Assembly: GCA_965230005.1 (NCBI GenBank)
Contig: OZ245934.1
Span: 1,674,001-1,738,000, forward strand
Reading direction: 5' to 3'
DNA: 64,000 nucleotides
Origin: SZUA-309 sp965230005
Lineage (GTDB): Bacteria; Pseudomonadota; Gammaproteobacteria; Pseudomonadales; Azotimanducaceae
Below the pieces are notes generated by a model. It had not been told where the DNA came from, ran no database searches, and saw nothing but the letters and a program-made list of their open reading frames with translations. Made by a program: the position numbers and the translations under genes. Shown here in pieces: positions 50,668-58,653 of the stretch (the first letter of the stretch is position 1; the number at the start of each line of letters is the position of its first letter).

Positions 50668-50761
50668 CCGATTTGGGTCGGAGTTAGCCGGACAGTTGCA
50701 CCAGCACAGTCTGACCGCTTTCAGAAACCAGACATCTACGGATTAGGACTGAATCCGGCCA
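50668..50761 (+). repeat. Array repeat (core 50675-50761)
   Basis: Duplicate of the copy at 40798-40884. After GGCCA the sequence is unrelated to that after copy 1. The next 215 bp are A/T-rich promoter DNA of the PEP-CTERM gene, with a palindrome TGTAAA-TAATT-TTTACA at 50909-50925. Confidence 0.9.
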
Positions 50762-50975
50762 GAAGCTGCCACTCCATAAACGGATTTGCCGTGGCCGGAC
50801 AGGCTCCCCGGTGATTCTGGCGCCCGAACGTCCCAAACATTGAGGGGACGCGCAACCACGCCTACGTGTATAAAATCTTTACAGGTATAGGTCCACGCAC
50901 ACAGATTGTGTAAATAATTTTTACAAATGGCAATTGAGATCGTTCTATCTTTCTGAATTTTGGTAAATCTTTTTC

Positions 50976-50991
50976 TGGCTCGATATTTGCT
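50976..50991 (+). promoter_or_regulatory. Sigma-54 (RpoN) -24/-12 promoter
   Basis: TGGCTCGATATTTGCT matches the consensus TGGCACG-N4-TTGCW except for one base, with GG and GC at the required distance. It lies 30 bp before the ATG of a PEP-CTERM gene. RpoN-dependent expression of PEP-CTERM genes with the PrsK/PrsR system is known in other proteobacteria. Confidence 0.75.
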
Positions 50992-51020
50992 GCATCTTTC
51001 ATACTGTAGGCAAATTTTGG

Positions 51021-51560
51021 ATGATCAACGTGAGAAAAATAATAATCTTAGCAATGCTACTCGCCAGCCCGACACTACAAGCTCTACCGATCACAATCTC
51101 CGCAGGCGAAACAGCAATACTCAACTTTGATTTGTCGGATCTTGGTATCGATCCATTAGATTTGACTTCGGTGAGTTCAACCATAAACGCGACGGCAGAT
51201 TCGGCGGATACTGAATACCAATTCTTTGAAGGACTAGACGCTAGTGGCGCGTTAATTGCCACAAGTTTCAGTCCTGGTGTCGACGGCCCTACTGGTGCAG
51301 GTGTTTCTGTGTTCTCACCATTAGGGTTAGGCCTTTATTACTCTTGGAGTATTGCTGTGTCCGCAGGCACCTTGACGATAACAGATGCTTTCCTAACGGC
51401 CGTTCATGTTAGCGGTGAGTCTTTGACCGTCCGGCCTACTGCAGTTCCCGAACCAAGCACACTGGGACTATTAGGTTTTGGACTTGTCGCGCTTGGCCTC
51501 TCGAGAAGAATTAAGGCCCCGCAGATACATAGAGGATTAGCCTACGCTTCGGCAACGTGA
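51021..51560 (+). CDS. PEP-CTERM sorting-domain protein
   Basis: The 179-residue secreted protein has a signal peptide at about 1-21 (KIIILAMLLASPTLQA), a beta-rich body and the C-terminal sorting signal VPEPSTLGLLGFGLVALGLSRR at about 142-163. A 16-residue tail after the basic anchor is longer than usual. PEP-CTERM proteins are processed by an exosortase and linked to exopolysaccharide or floc formation. No exosortase is in the window. A sigma-54 promoter lies upstream. Start could also be GTG 51030. Confidence 0.88.
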   Translation: MINVRKIIILAMLLASPTLQALPITISAGETAILNFDLSDLGIDPLDLTSVSSTINATADSADTEYQFFEGLDASGALIATSFSPGVDGPTGAGVSVFSPLGLGLYYSWSIAVSAGTLTITDAFLTAVHVSGESLTVRPTAVPEPSTLGLLGFGLVALGLSRRIKAPQIHRGLAYASAT

Positions 51561-51797
51561 ACCTCCGGTTTAACGGCATACCGCGTGGGTTCGGGCACGA
51601 TATTTGTTTATAAATTCCTGCCCGGGTGGTGTTCGCGGTCGGGCAGGATAGCCCACGCTGCTACCCCCTCCGACCCTCCATCAACCAATTCTGATAACCT
51701 ACGGAAGCCCTACGGGTCCTGCAATGCAGTTCGCGCCGATCGACAGTAATCTCCACCAGACTAACTAAAAAGTGAAGCTACACCGAGCGACATACCT

Positions 51798-51889
51798 GGG
51801 TCGAACCCGGAAGTTTTCGGAAATGTCTGCTCTCCGATAGCGGACATCCGGTAGTAGGCTGAAAAAGTGCTGGATTCGGCTGCAACCAG
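51798..51889. repeat. Array repeat, degenerate copy
   Basis: GGGTCGAACCCGGAAG, GATGTCTGCT-like centre (AATGTCTGCTCTCCGATAGCGGACAT, itself an inverted repeat), then GGATTCGGCTGCAACCAG. Order similar to full copies, sequence well diverged. Confidence 0.45.
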
Positions 51890-51902
51890 CCACTCGACAG
51901 GG

Positions 51903-52442
51903 TCAGTCAGAGCTATCAGCTTTTGCAAAAGCCCGTTGCGCCGCTTCTACATCTCGGGGCCTTTCTATCAAATGCTCCGGGTCCCATTCGCTTCGAGGCG
52001 TGGCCATGAAGTCACCCCCGTACACATGTATTGCAGCCGTGTACTTTCCCAGCGGGTTGTGGACAGAGTGGATAGCGTCGGTGTCTAAGGAGAATACCTC
52101 ACCCGAGCAGATCGTCTCCGCCCCAACAGGAACGATGGAATCTCTTTTTCGGGACCAGAAAATGTTGTTCTCTCTTCCTTCGTACAGCGCAATGGTCGCC
52201 CACATATTGTGATTATGGGGTTCAGTGATCTGATGCGGCGGCCACACGATGTTCATGACCGTTACTTGCTCATTCGAGTGAAGCACTGAAATTTCAGCGA
52301 CCTTTGGTGGTCCTATCCAAGTTGGCGGTCCCTGCCAATGGGACAGCGCTTCCCGAAGTAGCTCTTCCACCGCCCCTTGAGGATTGCTGCCATCTACTGC
52401 TTGGTTCAGGGAACCAACAAATTCGTACTGTGTTTCAAACAT
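51903..52442 (-). CDS. Cysteine dioxygenase-like cupin
   Basis: The 179-residue protein has a cupin with metal ligands H76 and H78 in EPHNHNMWATIALYEGRENNIFW and a third His at 125 or 128 in DAIHSVHNPLGKYTAAIHVYGGDF. The motif pair matches bacterial type I cysteine dioxygenase/thiol dioxygenase. It would oxidise cysteine or 3-mercaptopropionate to a sulfinic acid with Fe(II) and O2. It stands alone between two degenerate repeats. Confidence 0.88.
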   Translation of the reverse strand: MFETQYEFVGSLNQAVDGSNPQGAVEELLREALSHWQGPPTWIGPPKVAEISVLHSNEQVTVMNIVWPPHQITEPHNHNMWATIALYEGRENNIFWSRKRDSIVPVGAETICSGEVFSLDTDAIHSVHNPLGKYTAAIHVYGGDFMATPRSEWDPEHLIERPRDVEAAQRAFAKADSSD

Positions 52443-52493
52443 CGATCATCCAATCCCACTGCCGTTTAGCATACCGCTATTGAGAACCAAAAC

Positions 52494-52562
52494 GTCTCAT
52501 GTGGGTCGGAAGCCGCCTCGCGCTTCCACGATGAGCGGCGGGTGGCGGCCTATAGTGGACAC
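52494..52562 (+). repeat. Array repeat, truncated copy
   Basis: Left arm GTGGGTCGGAAGCCGCCT is good and the end GGTGGCGGCCTATAGTGGAC resembles the right arm, but the side and apical hairpins are gone. Confidence 0.55.
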
Positions 52563-52566
52563 CCTA

Positions 52567-52884
52567 TCAAGCATCGTTCCTAAAGGACTCAGGCACCACG
52601 AGGCCCCAGCGGAGGAAGTAGAGGGGCATCGAAACGAATGATACGAAGAAGAGGAACACGTACCAAAATCGGCGATCCGACGCGGGAATGAGCTGGGTTT
52701 GCACCATGTCTCTGACATACATCCCGATAGGTATGTATATCGCCAAGATGGTTGTAAGTGTCCACAAAACAACCTTGAAGCCTGAGTGCCCAGTTGAATT
52801 CCAGTTCATGACAATGAATGGGCTCGCGAGCCCAGAATAGTAAACGAGTAGAGCTACCCCAAGCCTGGCTCGTCTATGTTTCAT
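52567..52884 (-). CDS. Small membrane protein, three TM helices
   Basis: The 105-residue protein has helices at about 7-26, 33-56 and 72-94 and positively charged N-terminus MKHRRARLG. YVFLFFVSFVSMPLYFLRW near the end is very hydrophobic. It lies 51 bp from another small membrane protein on the same strand. No family recognised. Confidence 0.65.
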   Translation of the reverse strand: MKHRRARLGVALLVYYSGLASPFIVMNWNSTGHSGFKVVLWTLTTILAIYIPIGMYVRDMVQTQLIPASDRRFWYVFLFFVSFVSMPLYFLRWGLVVPESFRNDA

Positions 52885-52935
52885 TCCTGAATGCCCTCAG
52901 ACACCGTGATTAAGTCGGCTTTTCGCAAGAAACTG

Positions 52936-53187
52936 TCATGCTTGGGGCTGGTGGGCGAATACGAATGCCGCGAAGAGCGCGAGAAAGACCACTTGCAAGA
53001 AAGCGTAGGACCATTTCACTACCGCCGGTATACGCTCGTCTTTAGTAAACAGGACCCAAAAAGGCAACGAGCGGAACGGAGTCCGGTTGATACGAATGGC
53101 GACCCACAACTCCATTCCGACAATCACCAACGCGACTCCCGCCATCAGGGCGATAGCTGGATTGGAGTACATAGTCAGATACGACAC
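52936..53187 (-). CDS. Small membrane protein, two TM helices
   Basis: The 83-residue protein starts at GTG 53187 or ATG 53172. Helices at about 11-31 (AIALMAGVALVIVGMELWVAI) and 59-78 (WSYAFLQVVFLALFAAFVF) are separated by a polar loop with FTKDERIP. Upstream of and probably transcribed with the 52567-52884 gene. Function unknown. Confidence 0.6.
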   Translation of the reverse strand: MSYLTMYSNPAIALMAGVALVIVGMELWVAIRINRTPFRSLPFWVLFTKDERIPAVVKWSYAFLQVVFLALFAAFVFAHQPQA

Positions 53188-53214
53188 TGAGCTCTCTCCA
53201 GCCCCGCTTCGGAA

Positions 53215-54441
53215 CTACGAAACCTTAGCAAAGCAATCGCAGATCGCGGCGTGACGGATTGTCCGCTTTGGGTTGTGGGTTCGGTCGGTCGACGCAACAC
53301 ACTGGTTAAAACATTCAGCTGGCGTTGCATAGTCGAGCGTCTTCCTGGGTCGCTCATTGAGTTGTCGAGCAACTGCATTGAGCTTCGCCTGAGAGTGTAC
53401 CGATAGATCCGTACCCTTGGGGAAGTACTGCCTGAGCAGCCGATTGGTGTTCTCGTTAGACCCCCGCTGCCAAGGGCTCTGGGGATCACAGAAGTACACT
53501 TGGATGTCGGTCGCTAAGGTGAAGCGCTTGTGGTCCGCCATCTCCGAACCGCGATCCCAGGTGAGCGACTTGTACAGCTCCTTTGGCAACTGGTGCGCCT
53601 GCTTGATCAGTGCATTGATCACAGTCTCCGTGTCCTTGCCGTTCACCTTTGCCAGCATCACGTAGCGCGTCTGACGTTCTACCAGCGTGGCGATCTGACT
53701 GCCCTTTGAGCCAAAGATCAGGTCACCTTCCCAATGGCCAGGGACAGCCCGGTCTTCTACAGAAGCTGGTCTCTCACGGATCGATACGGTATCTGTGATC
53801 TGCCCCAGACCTTCACCTTTCAGTGTCTTATGCCGTGAACGACGCATGGTTCGTTTGCTTCTAAGGTGCTGAAGCAGTTCCTTTTTCAAGGCGCCACGGG
53901 CTTGAACGAACAGCGTTCGGTAAATAGTTTCGTGTGACACCCGAGCATTCTCGTCGTCCGGGTAGGTGCGCTTTAACCAACCAGCGATCTGCTCCGGCGA
54001 CCACTGCTGTTGGAGCTTCCGAGCGACTCGATAGCTCAGCGCTCGATTGACTGCCAGCTTGCAGCGCTTTGGGCGACGGGATCTCTGCCAAGCGGCTTGG
54101 TCAGCCTTAGTTGCCCGATACCGCCGACGGCCTCCGTTGCGAGAGAGTTCTCGGGAGATGGTCGAGGGGGATCGTCCAAGCGACCTGGCGATCGATCGGA
54201 TCGAACACCCGGTTGCTACGCCACGAGAGATCTCTTCTCGTTCGGAGAGGCTAAGTGAAAGCTGGGAACGCTTTCTCTCTGGCGGTCTGATCCCACCCGT
54301 CTCTCGAATGATCCGCTCTATCGATGAGTGTTCTCTGTCAAAGAGACGCGCTATCGAAGCCAGAGAGTCGCCTTTCTGCCAGCGATCCCACATCAGCACT
54401 CTGTCCGCTTCCGTGTATCGGTTCCTTGGTCGATACTTCAT
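53215..54441 (-). CDS. IS30-family transposase
   Basis: The 408-residue protein has an N-terminal HTH (RYTEADRVLMWDRWQKGDSLASIARLFDREHSSIERII) and a second HTH (GCSIRSIARSLGRSPSTISREL). The DDE catalytic core has D240 in GHWEGDLIFG, D296 in LTWDRGSEM and E330 in NENTNRLLRQYFPKG. The frame passes through the left inverted repeat and ends 59 bp outside the IS. The last 19 residues (NPKRTIRHAAICDCFAKVS) are therefore coded by the interrupted array repeat and flank. All catalytic residues are intact, so it may be active. Confidence 0.95.
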   Translation of the reverse strand: MKYRPRNRYTEADRVLMWDRWQKGDSLASIARLFDREHSSIERIIRETGGIRPPERKRSQLSLSLSEREEISRGVATGCSIRSIARSLGRSPSTISRELSRNGGRRRYRATKADQAAWQRSRRPKRCKLAVNRALSYRVARKLQQQWSPEQIAGWLKRTYPDDENARVSHETIYRTLFVQARGALKKELLQHLRSKRTMRRSRHKTLKGEGLGQITDTVSIRERPASVEDRAVPGHWEGDLIFGSKGSQIATLVERQTRYVMLAKVNGKDTETVINALIKQAHQLPKELYKSLTWDRGSEMADHKRFTLATDIQVYFCDPQSPWQRGSNENTNRLLRQYFPKGTDLSVHSQAKLNAVARQLNERPRKTLDYATPAECFNQCVASTDRTHNPKRTIRHAAICDCFAKVS

Positions 54442-54500
54442 TCAACATCCTCCTCTCCATCACTGGAGCATAGATGTTGCGTTCATCGACTGAACCCACA
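53274..54500 (-). mobile_element. IS30-family insertion sequence, 1227 bp, in an array repeat arm
   Basis: Ends are inverted repeats starting TGTGGGTTC and closing GAACCCACA, matching over 22 of 26 bases (inner part ACGCAACA/TGTTGCGT). The flanks repeat GT (53272-53273 and 54501-54502), a 2-bp target duplication. Removing the IS rejoins CCGCTTTGGGT with CGGAAGC, which is the left arm of the array repeat. Confidence 0.9.
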
Positions 54501-54530
54501 GTCGGAAGCAGAAGTTACAGCGGTGACGTG

Positions 54531-54643
54531 ATCTGACCGGTATGGGTCGGAACTAGCCGGATTGGTGCAGTCGCACAGAATGACTGCTTTTAGAAAGCGG
54601 ACATCGACGGATCAAGGCTGATTCCGGCCACAAAGCGTCATTC
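54531..54643 (+). repeat. Array repeat (core 54544-54630)
   Basis: Full copy close to the IS: GGGTCGGAACTAGCCGGATT, GTGCAGTCGCAC, GACTGCTTTTAGAAAGC, GGCTGATTCCGGCCA and GCGTCATTC. The side hairpin has full GTGC/GCAC pairing. Confidence 0.92.
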
Positions 54644-54699
54644 GTGTTGATAGAAACTCACCAATGTTCAACGGTCGGCAACAACCGTATAGCGGACAC

Positions 54700-54728
54700 A
54701 AAAAACCCGGCGCTTGGCCGGGTTTTTT
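54700..54728 (-). terminator. Rho-independent terminator
   Basis: AAAAAACCCGGC and GCCGGGTTTTTT form a perfect 12-bp stem with a 5-base loop, with A and T runs on either side so it can work in both directions. It lies 15 bp after the stop of the minus-strand PEP-CTERM gene. Confidence 0.92.
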
Positions 54729-54743
54729 AATCCGAGAATTGGG

Positions 54744-55403
54744 TTACGCTGCTCTGCGGCGGGCGAAGGCTAGGCCAAGCAACCCAAACCCTAGTAGGGT
54801 AAGCGTACTAGGTTCTGGGACGGCCACGGCCGTTACATCGAAAGCAATCTCGCCAAGCGTCGTGGTGCTTAAGGAGCCATGGTTCGAGTTAATCTGAAGT
54901 CTTACGAATCGACCGACTGACGACGTAAGTGCGAATGCTTGCGCAAACTGAATATCGGCAGCATTGAACGAACCAACGTTCACTGCGCCGATAAAGGCAA
55001 CGTTGTCGGACGTTAATATGTCAAAACTATTTATGCCCTGGTTCGTGTTCCGACCCTGATTCCACAAGGCAACCTGGCCGATACTGTACGACATTCCGAG
55101 GTCGTAATCGATGATACCCGTGAGCACGCCGCTAGCCGAGGCCCACGCATTGCCAACTGCAAAACCGTCGTGGGTTGGATTGGATCCGATGTATGTGGTG
55201 AAGTCCGTGACGCCACTGGTGAATGCCGGAAGGCCCGAACCATCGTGTGTGAAGTCTATGCTATTCGCGGGAACCGTTGAGAATGTACCAAGCGTGTTCT
55301 GGGTAACCGACGTGGGTGACAAGATAACGCCAGCAGCTGCGGAGACGCTGAACAGCAGAGCCGCAGCCAAGAGCGCGATCTGGGAAATGAATCGGTTTTT
55401 CAC
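54744..55403 (-). CDS. PEP-CTERM sorting-domain protein
   Basis: The 219-residue protein starts at GTG 55403 behind AAGGAAG. Signal peptide about 1-24 (ISQIALLAAALLFSVSAAA). The middle region (TTYIGSNPTHDGFAVGNAWASASGVLTGIIDYDLGMSYSIGQVALWNQG, FVRLQINSNHG) looks like a discoidin/F5-8-type beta sandwich that binds sugars. It closes with the sorting signal VPEPSTLTLLGFGLLGLAFARRRAA. A sigma-54 promoter lies upstream and a strong terminator downstream, so it is a single-gene unit. Confidence 0.9.
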   Translation of the reverse strand: MKNRFISQIALLAAALLFSVSAAAGVILSPTSVTQNTLGTFSTVPANSIDFTHDGSGLPAFTSGVTDFTTYIGSNPTHDGFAVGNAWASASGVLTGIIDYDLGMSYSIGQVALWNQGRNTNQGINSFDILTSDNVAFIGAVNVGSFNAADIQFAQAFALTSSVGRFVRLQINSNHGSLSTTTLGEIAFDVTAVAVPEPSTLTLLGFGLLGLAFARRRAA

Positions 55404-55435
55404 GTCGCTTCCTTAAACAGTTTTGCTAAATAGCC

Positions 55436-55451
55436 AGCAAACAGCATGCCA
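55436..55451 (-). promoter_or_regulatory. Sigma-54 (RpoN) -24/-12 promoter
   Basis: On the minus strand TGGCATGCTGTTTGCT matches TGGCACG-N4-TTGCW with one change, 33 bp before the GTG of the PEP-CTERM gene. It has the same form as the site at 50976-50991 before the other PEP-CTERM gene. The rest of 55452-55671 holds no confident gene. Confidence 0.75.
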
Positions 55452-55671
55452 CAAATTTTGCCATACAAATTCGATGAGTTACCCTCGTTCAATGGCGACA
55501 CTAGTAAAGAAATCCAACACTTTCCCCATTATCGCTTAAAATCTGTAAAGTAATTCGACGCCCAGAGGTGGCGATATCTCCGAGTTCGCGGGTGTGCACC
55601 GCAACAGTCCGCTTACCGGGCAAAGCTCCCATCAGCCATCTGGTGCTAGGCACCAGAACGTCGGGTTCACG

Positions 55672-55783
55672 AATGGCAGCAGTGGGTCGGAACTCGCCCG
55701 ATTGGTGCGTCCGCACAATCTGACTGGTTTCAGAAACCAGACATCACTGCCTTGAGCCTGGATTCGGCCAATATCGGTCGTCA
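55672..55783 (+). repeat. Array repeat (core 55684-55770)
   Basis: GGGTCGGAACTCGCCCGATT, side hairpin GTGCGTCCGCAC, apical CTGGTTTCAGAAACCAG (both stem sides changed from CTGCTTTC/GAAAGCAG, keeping pairing), right arm GCCTGGATTCGGCCAA and ATCGGTCGTC. Confidence 0.92.
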
Positions 55784-55795
55784 TAAACTGTATGG

Positions 55796-56632
55796 CTACC
55801 TTCGCAATCGTTCACGGCGATTAGTAGGAGTTGGAAACGCAGAAGGAGCAGCGGGCACAACCTCTGTGTAAGCCTTCTCGCGGCTGAACATCTCCTGACG
55901 ATTCACAAGCACGACGAGCAACGCCGCAAAAAGAAAGAAGAGCGTATCCTGAGGCGCTGCGTCTGGAAACATCGGATTGTTGAGCTGCCAGTGCAACAAC
56001 AGCGGGAGTAGAATGCTACCGCCAGAGGCGTTAAATAACGGGGTCACAATGATCCCAAGTGCTATTGCGCCAAGCAGAAAAGGCAGGAACGGCCAGGCGG
56101 ATTGCGGTGCACCGCCTAGGTAGAACGCGGGGAGGTGCCAGAGTCCCCAGATCGTGCCCAGCAGGGCCCCTGCCCACAGAGGCGCGAGCCGTCTCTGGAG
56201 AATCGGCAGCGCGAAGCCACGCCAACCAATTTCCTCAATCGGACCCAGAACCAGCATAAACAGCAAAGCTCCAAGCAGCCCAGGCAGGTCCGCGAAGGGT
56301 TCCACTACGGTATGCAGGTTGCCCTTGAGAACCGCGCCCAAGAAGTAGAGTGCTGGAACGCCGATGAGCAGAAAGGCGTACCACCCCCAATGTACCCTCC
56401 ACAGGAAGAGTCGGGAAAGATAGCGGTACAACCCAGCCGTCCCTGCTTCGTTCAGGACGAGCACGCAGGCGGCAATCGCAGGAGCGTATACCGCCAGGAT
56501 GAACATCGGGTGACCGGCGCCTGGCGCCCCGAAGATCGGCCGGAGCGAATCCGCGCAGAGGATCAGCAGCAGGATCATTCCCCAAGCAAGGCCGAACGTG
56601 ATCGCGAAAAAAGGAAGTAGAGGTTTCAGCAT
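55796..56632 (-). CDS. CPBP-family intramembrane metalloprotease
   Basis: The 278-residue membrane protein has about eight helices and the ABI/CPBP motifs EEIGWRGF (E133, E134, R138), the histidine in WGLWHLPAFYLGG (H166) and a second in LLHWQLNN. Members are Rce1-like proteases or scaffold proteins, in bacteria often tied to bacteriocin self-protection. ATG 56632 is chosen over nearby GTG codons. It is last in a run of four minus-strand genes (lactamase-like, AraC, MipA, CPBP). Confidence 0.9.
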   Translation of the reverse strand: MLKPLLPFFAITFGLAWGMILLLILCADSLRPIFGAPGAGHPMFILAVYAPAIAACVLVLNEAGTAGLYRYLSRLFLWRVHWGWYAFLLIGVPALYFLGAVLKGNLHTVVEPFADLPGLLGALLFMLVLGPIEEIGWRGFALPILQRRLAPLWAGALLGTIWGLWHLPAFYLGGAPQSAWPFLPFLLGAIALGIIVTPLFNASGGSILLPLLLHWQLNNPMFPDAAPQDTLFFLFAALLVVLVNRQEMFSREKAYTEVVPAAPSAFPTPTNRRERLRR

Positions 56633-56646
56633 CACCACGCCCCGCC

Positions 56647-57390
56647 CTAGAAACGATAGACGATGGCGCTGTACATGATCACTTCGTGATCTCGCGCGAT
56701 GATGGGACTGTCGGTGATCTCCGTACCGAGACGCGTGTATTCAAATCCCCCGATCAGTTCCCAGTTGCTTGCCAATGCGAAGCCGAGGTTCATACCGAGT
56801 GCAAGGTTCAAAACGGCATCCCCGGAGTACTCCGGCCGATCAAGTGTTGTCTCCTCGAGCCGCACGCCATAGTAGTACTCAACGAGTTCGGCGCTCGCCC
56901 ATTTCGCAGAGACGAAAGGGACGATGGAAAGCCGGTTCCACTGAATCGGGTACTGATAGGTCGCGCTTAACTCGTATCCTTCATGCACGCCGAGGGCGTC
57001 GACCATAAACTGCAAGCCGACGGAGCCCCACGCGCCCGCAGTCGTCACGCTCGCGCCCGCATCGAAAGTGAGATCCCTCCTGGCAAGGCCTGTGAGCGCG
57101 TCGCTGTCATCAGGATCGTAGCCATCGAAGCGTAGCGCTCCCTCAAGCTCTACACGGAATTTCTCGGATGTAGTGAGCGCGAACCCGACGCTGCCAAAAT
57201 CCAGCCTGAGGCGATCCCCCTGGTAGGAAGGAAATGGCAGGATGACGACCTGATCGTCTGTACCTTCTTGCGGAGGGCGCTGGGCGGCGACGCCAATCCC
57301 CAGCCCCCATTCACCTGCCTGGAGCAGACCTGGCGCGAGAGCCAGCAGGATTGCAAGACCCAAGATACGGTGGTTGATTTTCAGTTGCAT
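56647..57390 (-). CDS. MipA/OmpV family outer membrane protein
   Basis: The 247-residue protein has a signal peptide (about 1-24, ILGLAILLALAPGLLQA), then GEWGLGIGVAAQRPPQEGTDDQVVILPFPSYQGDRLRLDFG and a final strand ending in tyrosine-x-phenylalanine type VYRF, as for beta-barrels. The family includes scaffold and porin-like proteins induced by stress. ATG 57390 gives a proper signal peptide; the open frame upstream does not. 14 bp before the CPBP gene and probably co-transcribed with it. Confidence 0.88.
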   Translation of the reverse strand: MQLKINHRILGLAILLALAPGLLQAGEWGLGIGVAAQRPPQEGTDDQVVILPFPSYQGDRLRLDFGSVGFALTTSEKFRVELEGALRFDGYDPDDSDALTGLARRDLTFDAGASVTTAGAWGSVGLQFMVDALGVHEGYELSATYQYPIQWNRLSIVPFVSAKWASAELVEYYYGVRLEETTLDRPEYSGDAVLNLALGMNLGFALASNWELIGGFEYTRLGTEITDSPIIARDHEVIMYSAIVYRF

Positions 57391-57469
57391 GTCGAAGGTC
57401 TCCGGACGGTTGCTGTGTTCGGATTGAATCTTCGAGGGATAGTCCGGTGACGTAGTCCTGACGTGTAAG

Positions 57470-58651
57470 TCAGGACAAAACGCTGCGACGATATTGGACC
57501 GGTGTCGTGCTCGCGTGTTGCCTGAAAGCCGCATAAAACGCGGACTTCGAATTGAAACCGGCATCCATGGCGACGGTCAGGACGTTTTTCCTGGCTTGGG
57601 TGGGATCAGCGAGGATTTCCTTTGCGGCTTGAACGCGATGCCCGTTGATGTAGTCAAAAAAATTGCCGCCAGTCTGCTGATTGATGATCTGAGACAGGTA
57701 GTTCGACGACAGTCCCAGCTTCTCCGCCAGCTGAGTGAGGGTAAGCTTGGGATCCAGATAAGGGCGTTCGGTTTCCATCAGCGCCTTGAGCTCGAGTAGA
57801 AGCGACTCCCCGGTCGCTGCATCCAACGCCGAACGCTGATACTTTGTGGCGTCGTCTGCGACAGCCTTCATTGGCGCATGGGAGTCCACGACGCTATCCG
57901 GAGCCTCATCCGGCTGTATAAATACAGCCGGCTGACGAAGCCCCATATAGCCGAGGGCGTAGAACACAAGGACGATGGCAACATTCAGAACGTTCTCAAC
58001 CCAGCCGCGGCCACCAGAAGCAAGAGCAACTAGATAGAGCATCCAGAGCAGACCAACGGCGATCACCAGATTGCGCAGCCAGTTCAAACTGATTTGCTCG
58101 ATTTCGGAAAAATGCGCGCGAATGCGGCGCCCGTGCATCAGCAACACACGGTAGGCGAACACCACATAGGCACCGATAAGCAGTCGGGGAAGAACATCCA
58201 GCGACCACTTGGCAAGACTGGCGAAACCGAACTCCGGTTCAACGGGAGCACCCTGATAGATCATCTGCACCAGGTTTTCGTTGGGCAGGCGGAGGAGCGG
58301 CACGAGCAGTGCAAGGCTCAGCGCGAAGGGTACGAAGTGTAGCGCGCTGCTCACAGACAAGCTTAGGGATCGGGAATCCGTCAGCTCTAGCACGTAAAGG
58401 TAGAGCAGCGGCCCGTAGAGGAAGACAACCACGGACTCGACGAAGAACAACCTCGGATACTCGCGCAGGAAACCCGATACATTCAGATAGTTGATACCGA
58501 GATCAACGGCAAAACTGACCGTGAGCAACCCGAGTAGCCGCAACGCAACTTGATTCCCGGTGCCGACGCCGATGATCGCCAACGCAAGAAAACCTCCGTG
58601 GGCCGCTCCGAGGAGGAGGAGGTTCGCGTAAAGCGGATCGACCGTGTCCAA
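57470..58651 (-). CDS. Membrane-bound AraC-family transcriptional regulator
   Basis: The 393-residue protein has seven predicted TM helices in the first 245 residues (starting ANLLLLGAAHGGFLALAIIG). A cytoplasmic linker and a C-terminal AraC double HTH at about 295-390 follow (TLTQLAEKLGLSSNYLSQIINQQTGGNFFDYINGHRVQAAKEIL, VAMDAGFNSKSAFYAAFRQHASTTPVQYR). The start is TTG 58651, 2 bp after the lactamase-like stop. It probably senses a membrane or outside signal and controls the MipA/CPBP genes next to it. Confidence 0.88.
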   Translation of the reverse strand: MDTVDPLYANLLLLGAAHGGFLALAIIGVGTGNQVALRLLGLLTVSFAVDLGINYLNVSGFLREYPRLFFVESVVVFLYGPLLYLYVLELTDSRSLSLSVSSALHFVPFALSLALLVPLLRLPNENLVQMIYQGAPVEPEFGFASLAKWSLDVLPRLLIGAYVVFAYRVLLMHGRRIRAHFSEIEQISLNWLRNLVIAVGLLWMLYLVALASGGRGWVENVLNVAIVLVFYALGYMGLRQPAVFIQPDEAPDSVVDSHAPMKAVADDATKYQRSALDAATGESLLLELKALMETERPYLDPKLTLTQLAEKLGLSSNYLSQIINQQTGGNFFDYINGHRVQAAKEILADPTQARKNVLTVAMDAGFNSKSAFYAAFRQHASTTPVQYRRSVLS

Positions 58652-58653
58652 GC

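Larger units (their letters stand above)
48813..50761 (+). repeat. Duplicated three-gene cassette block, copy 2
   Basis: Near-identical to 38936-40884 at constant offset 9877. Flanks differ on both sides: left flank is a different repeat copy, right flank differs from the first base after GGCCA. The small number of changes, mainly in the third gene, suggests a recent event. Confidence 0.95.

Noticed and set aside
55501..55716. Possible 71-residue gene on the minus strand
   Set aside because: Starts inside the array repeat and has no recognisable feature.
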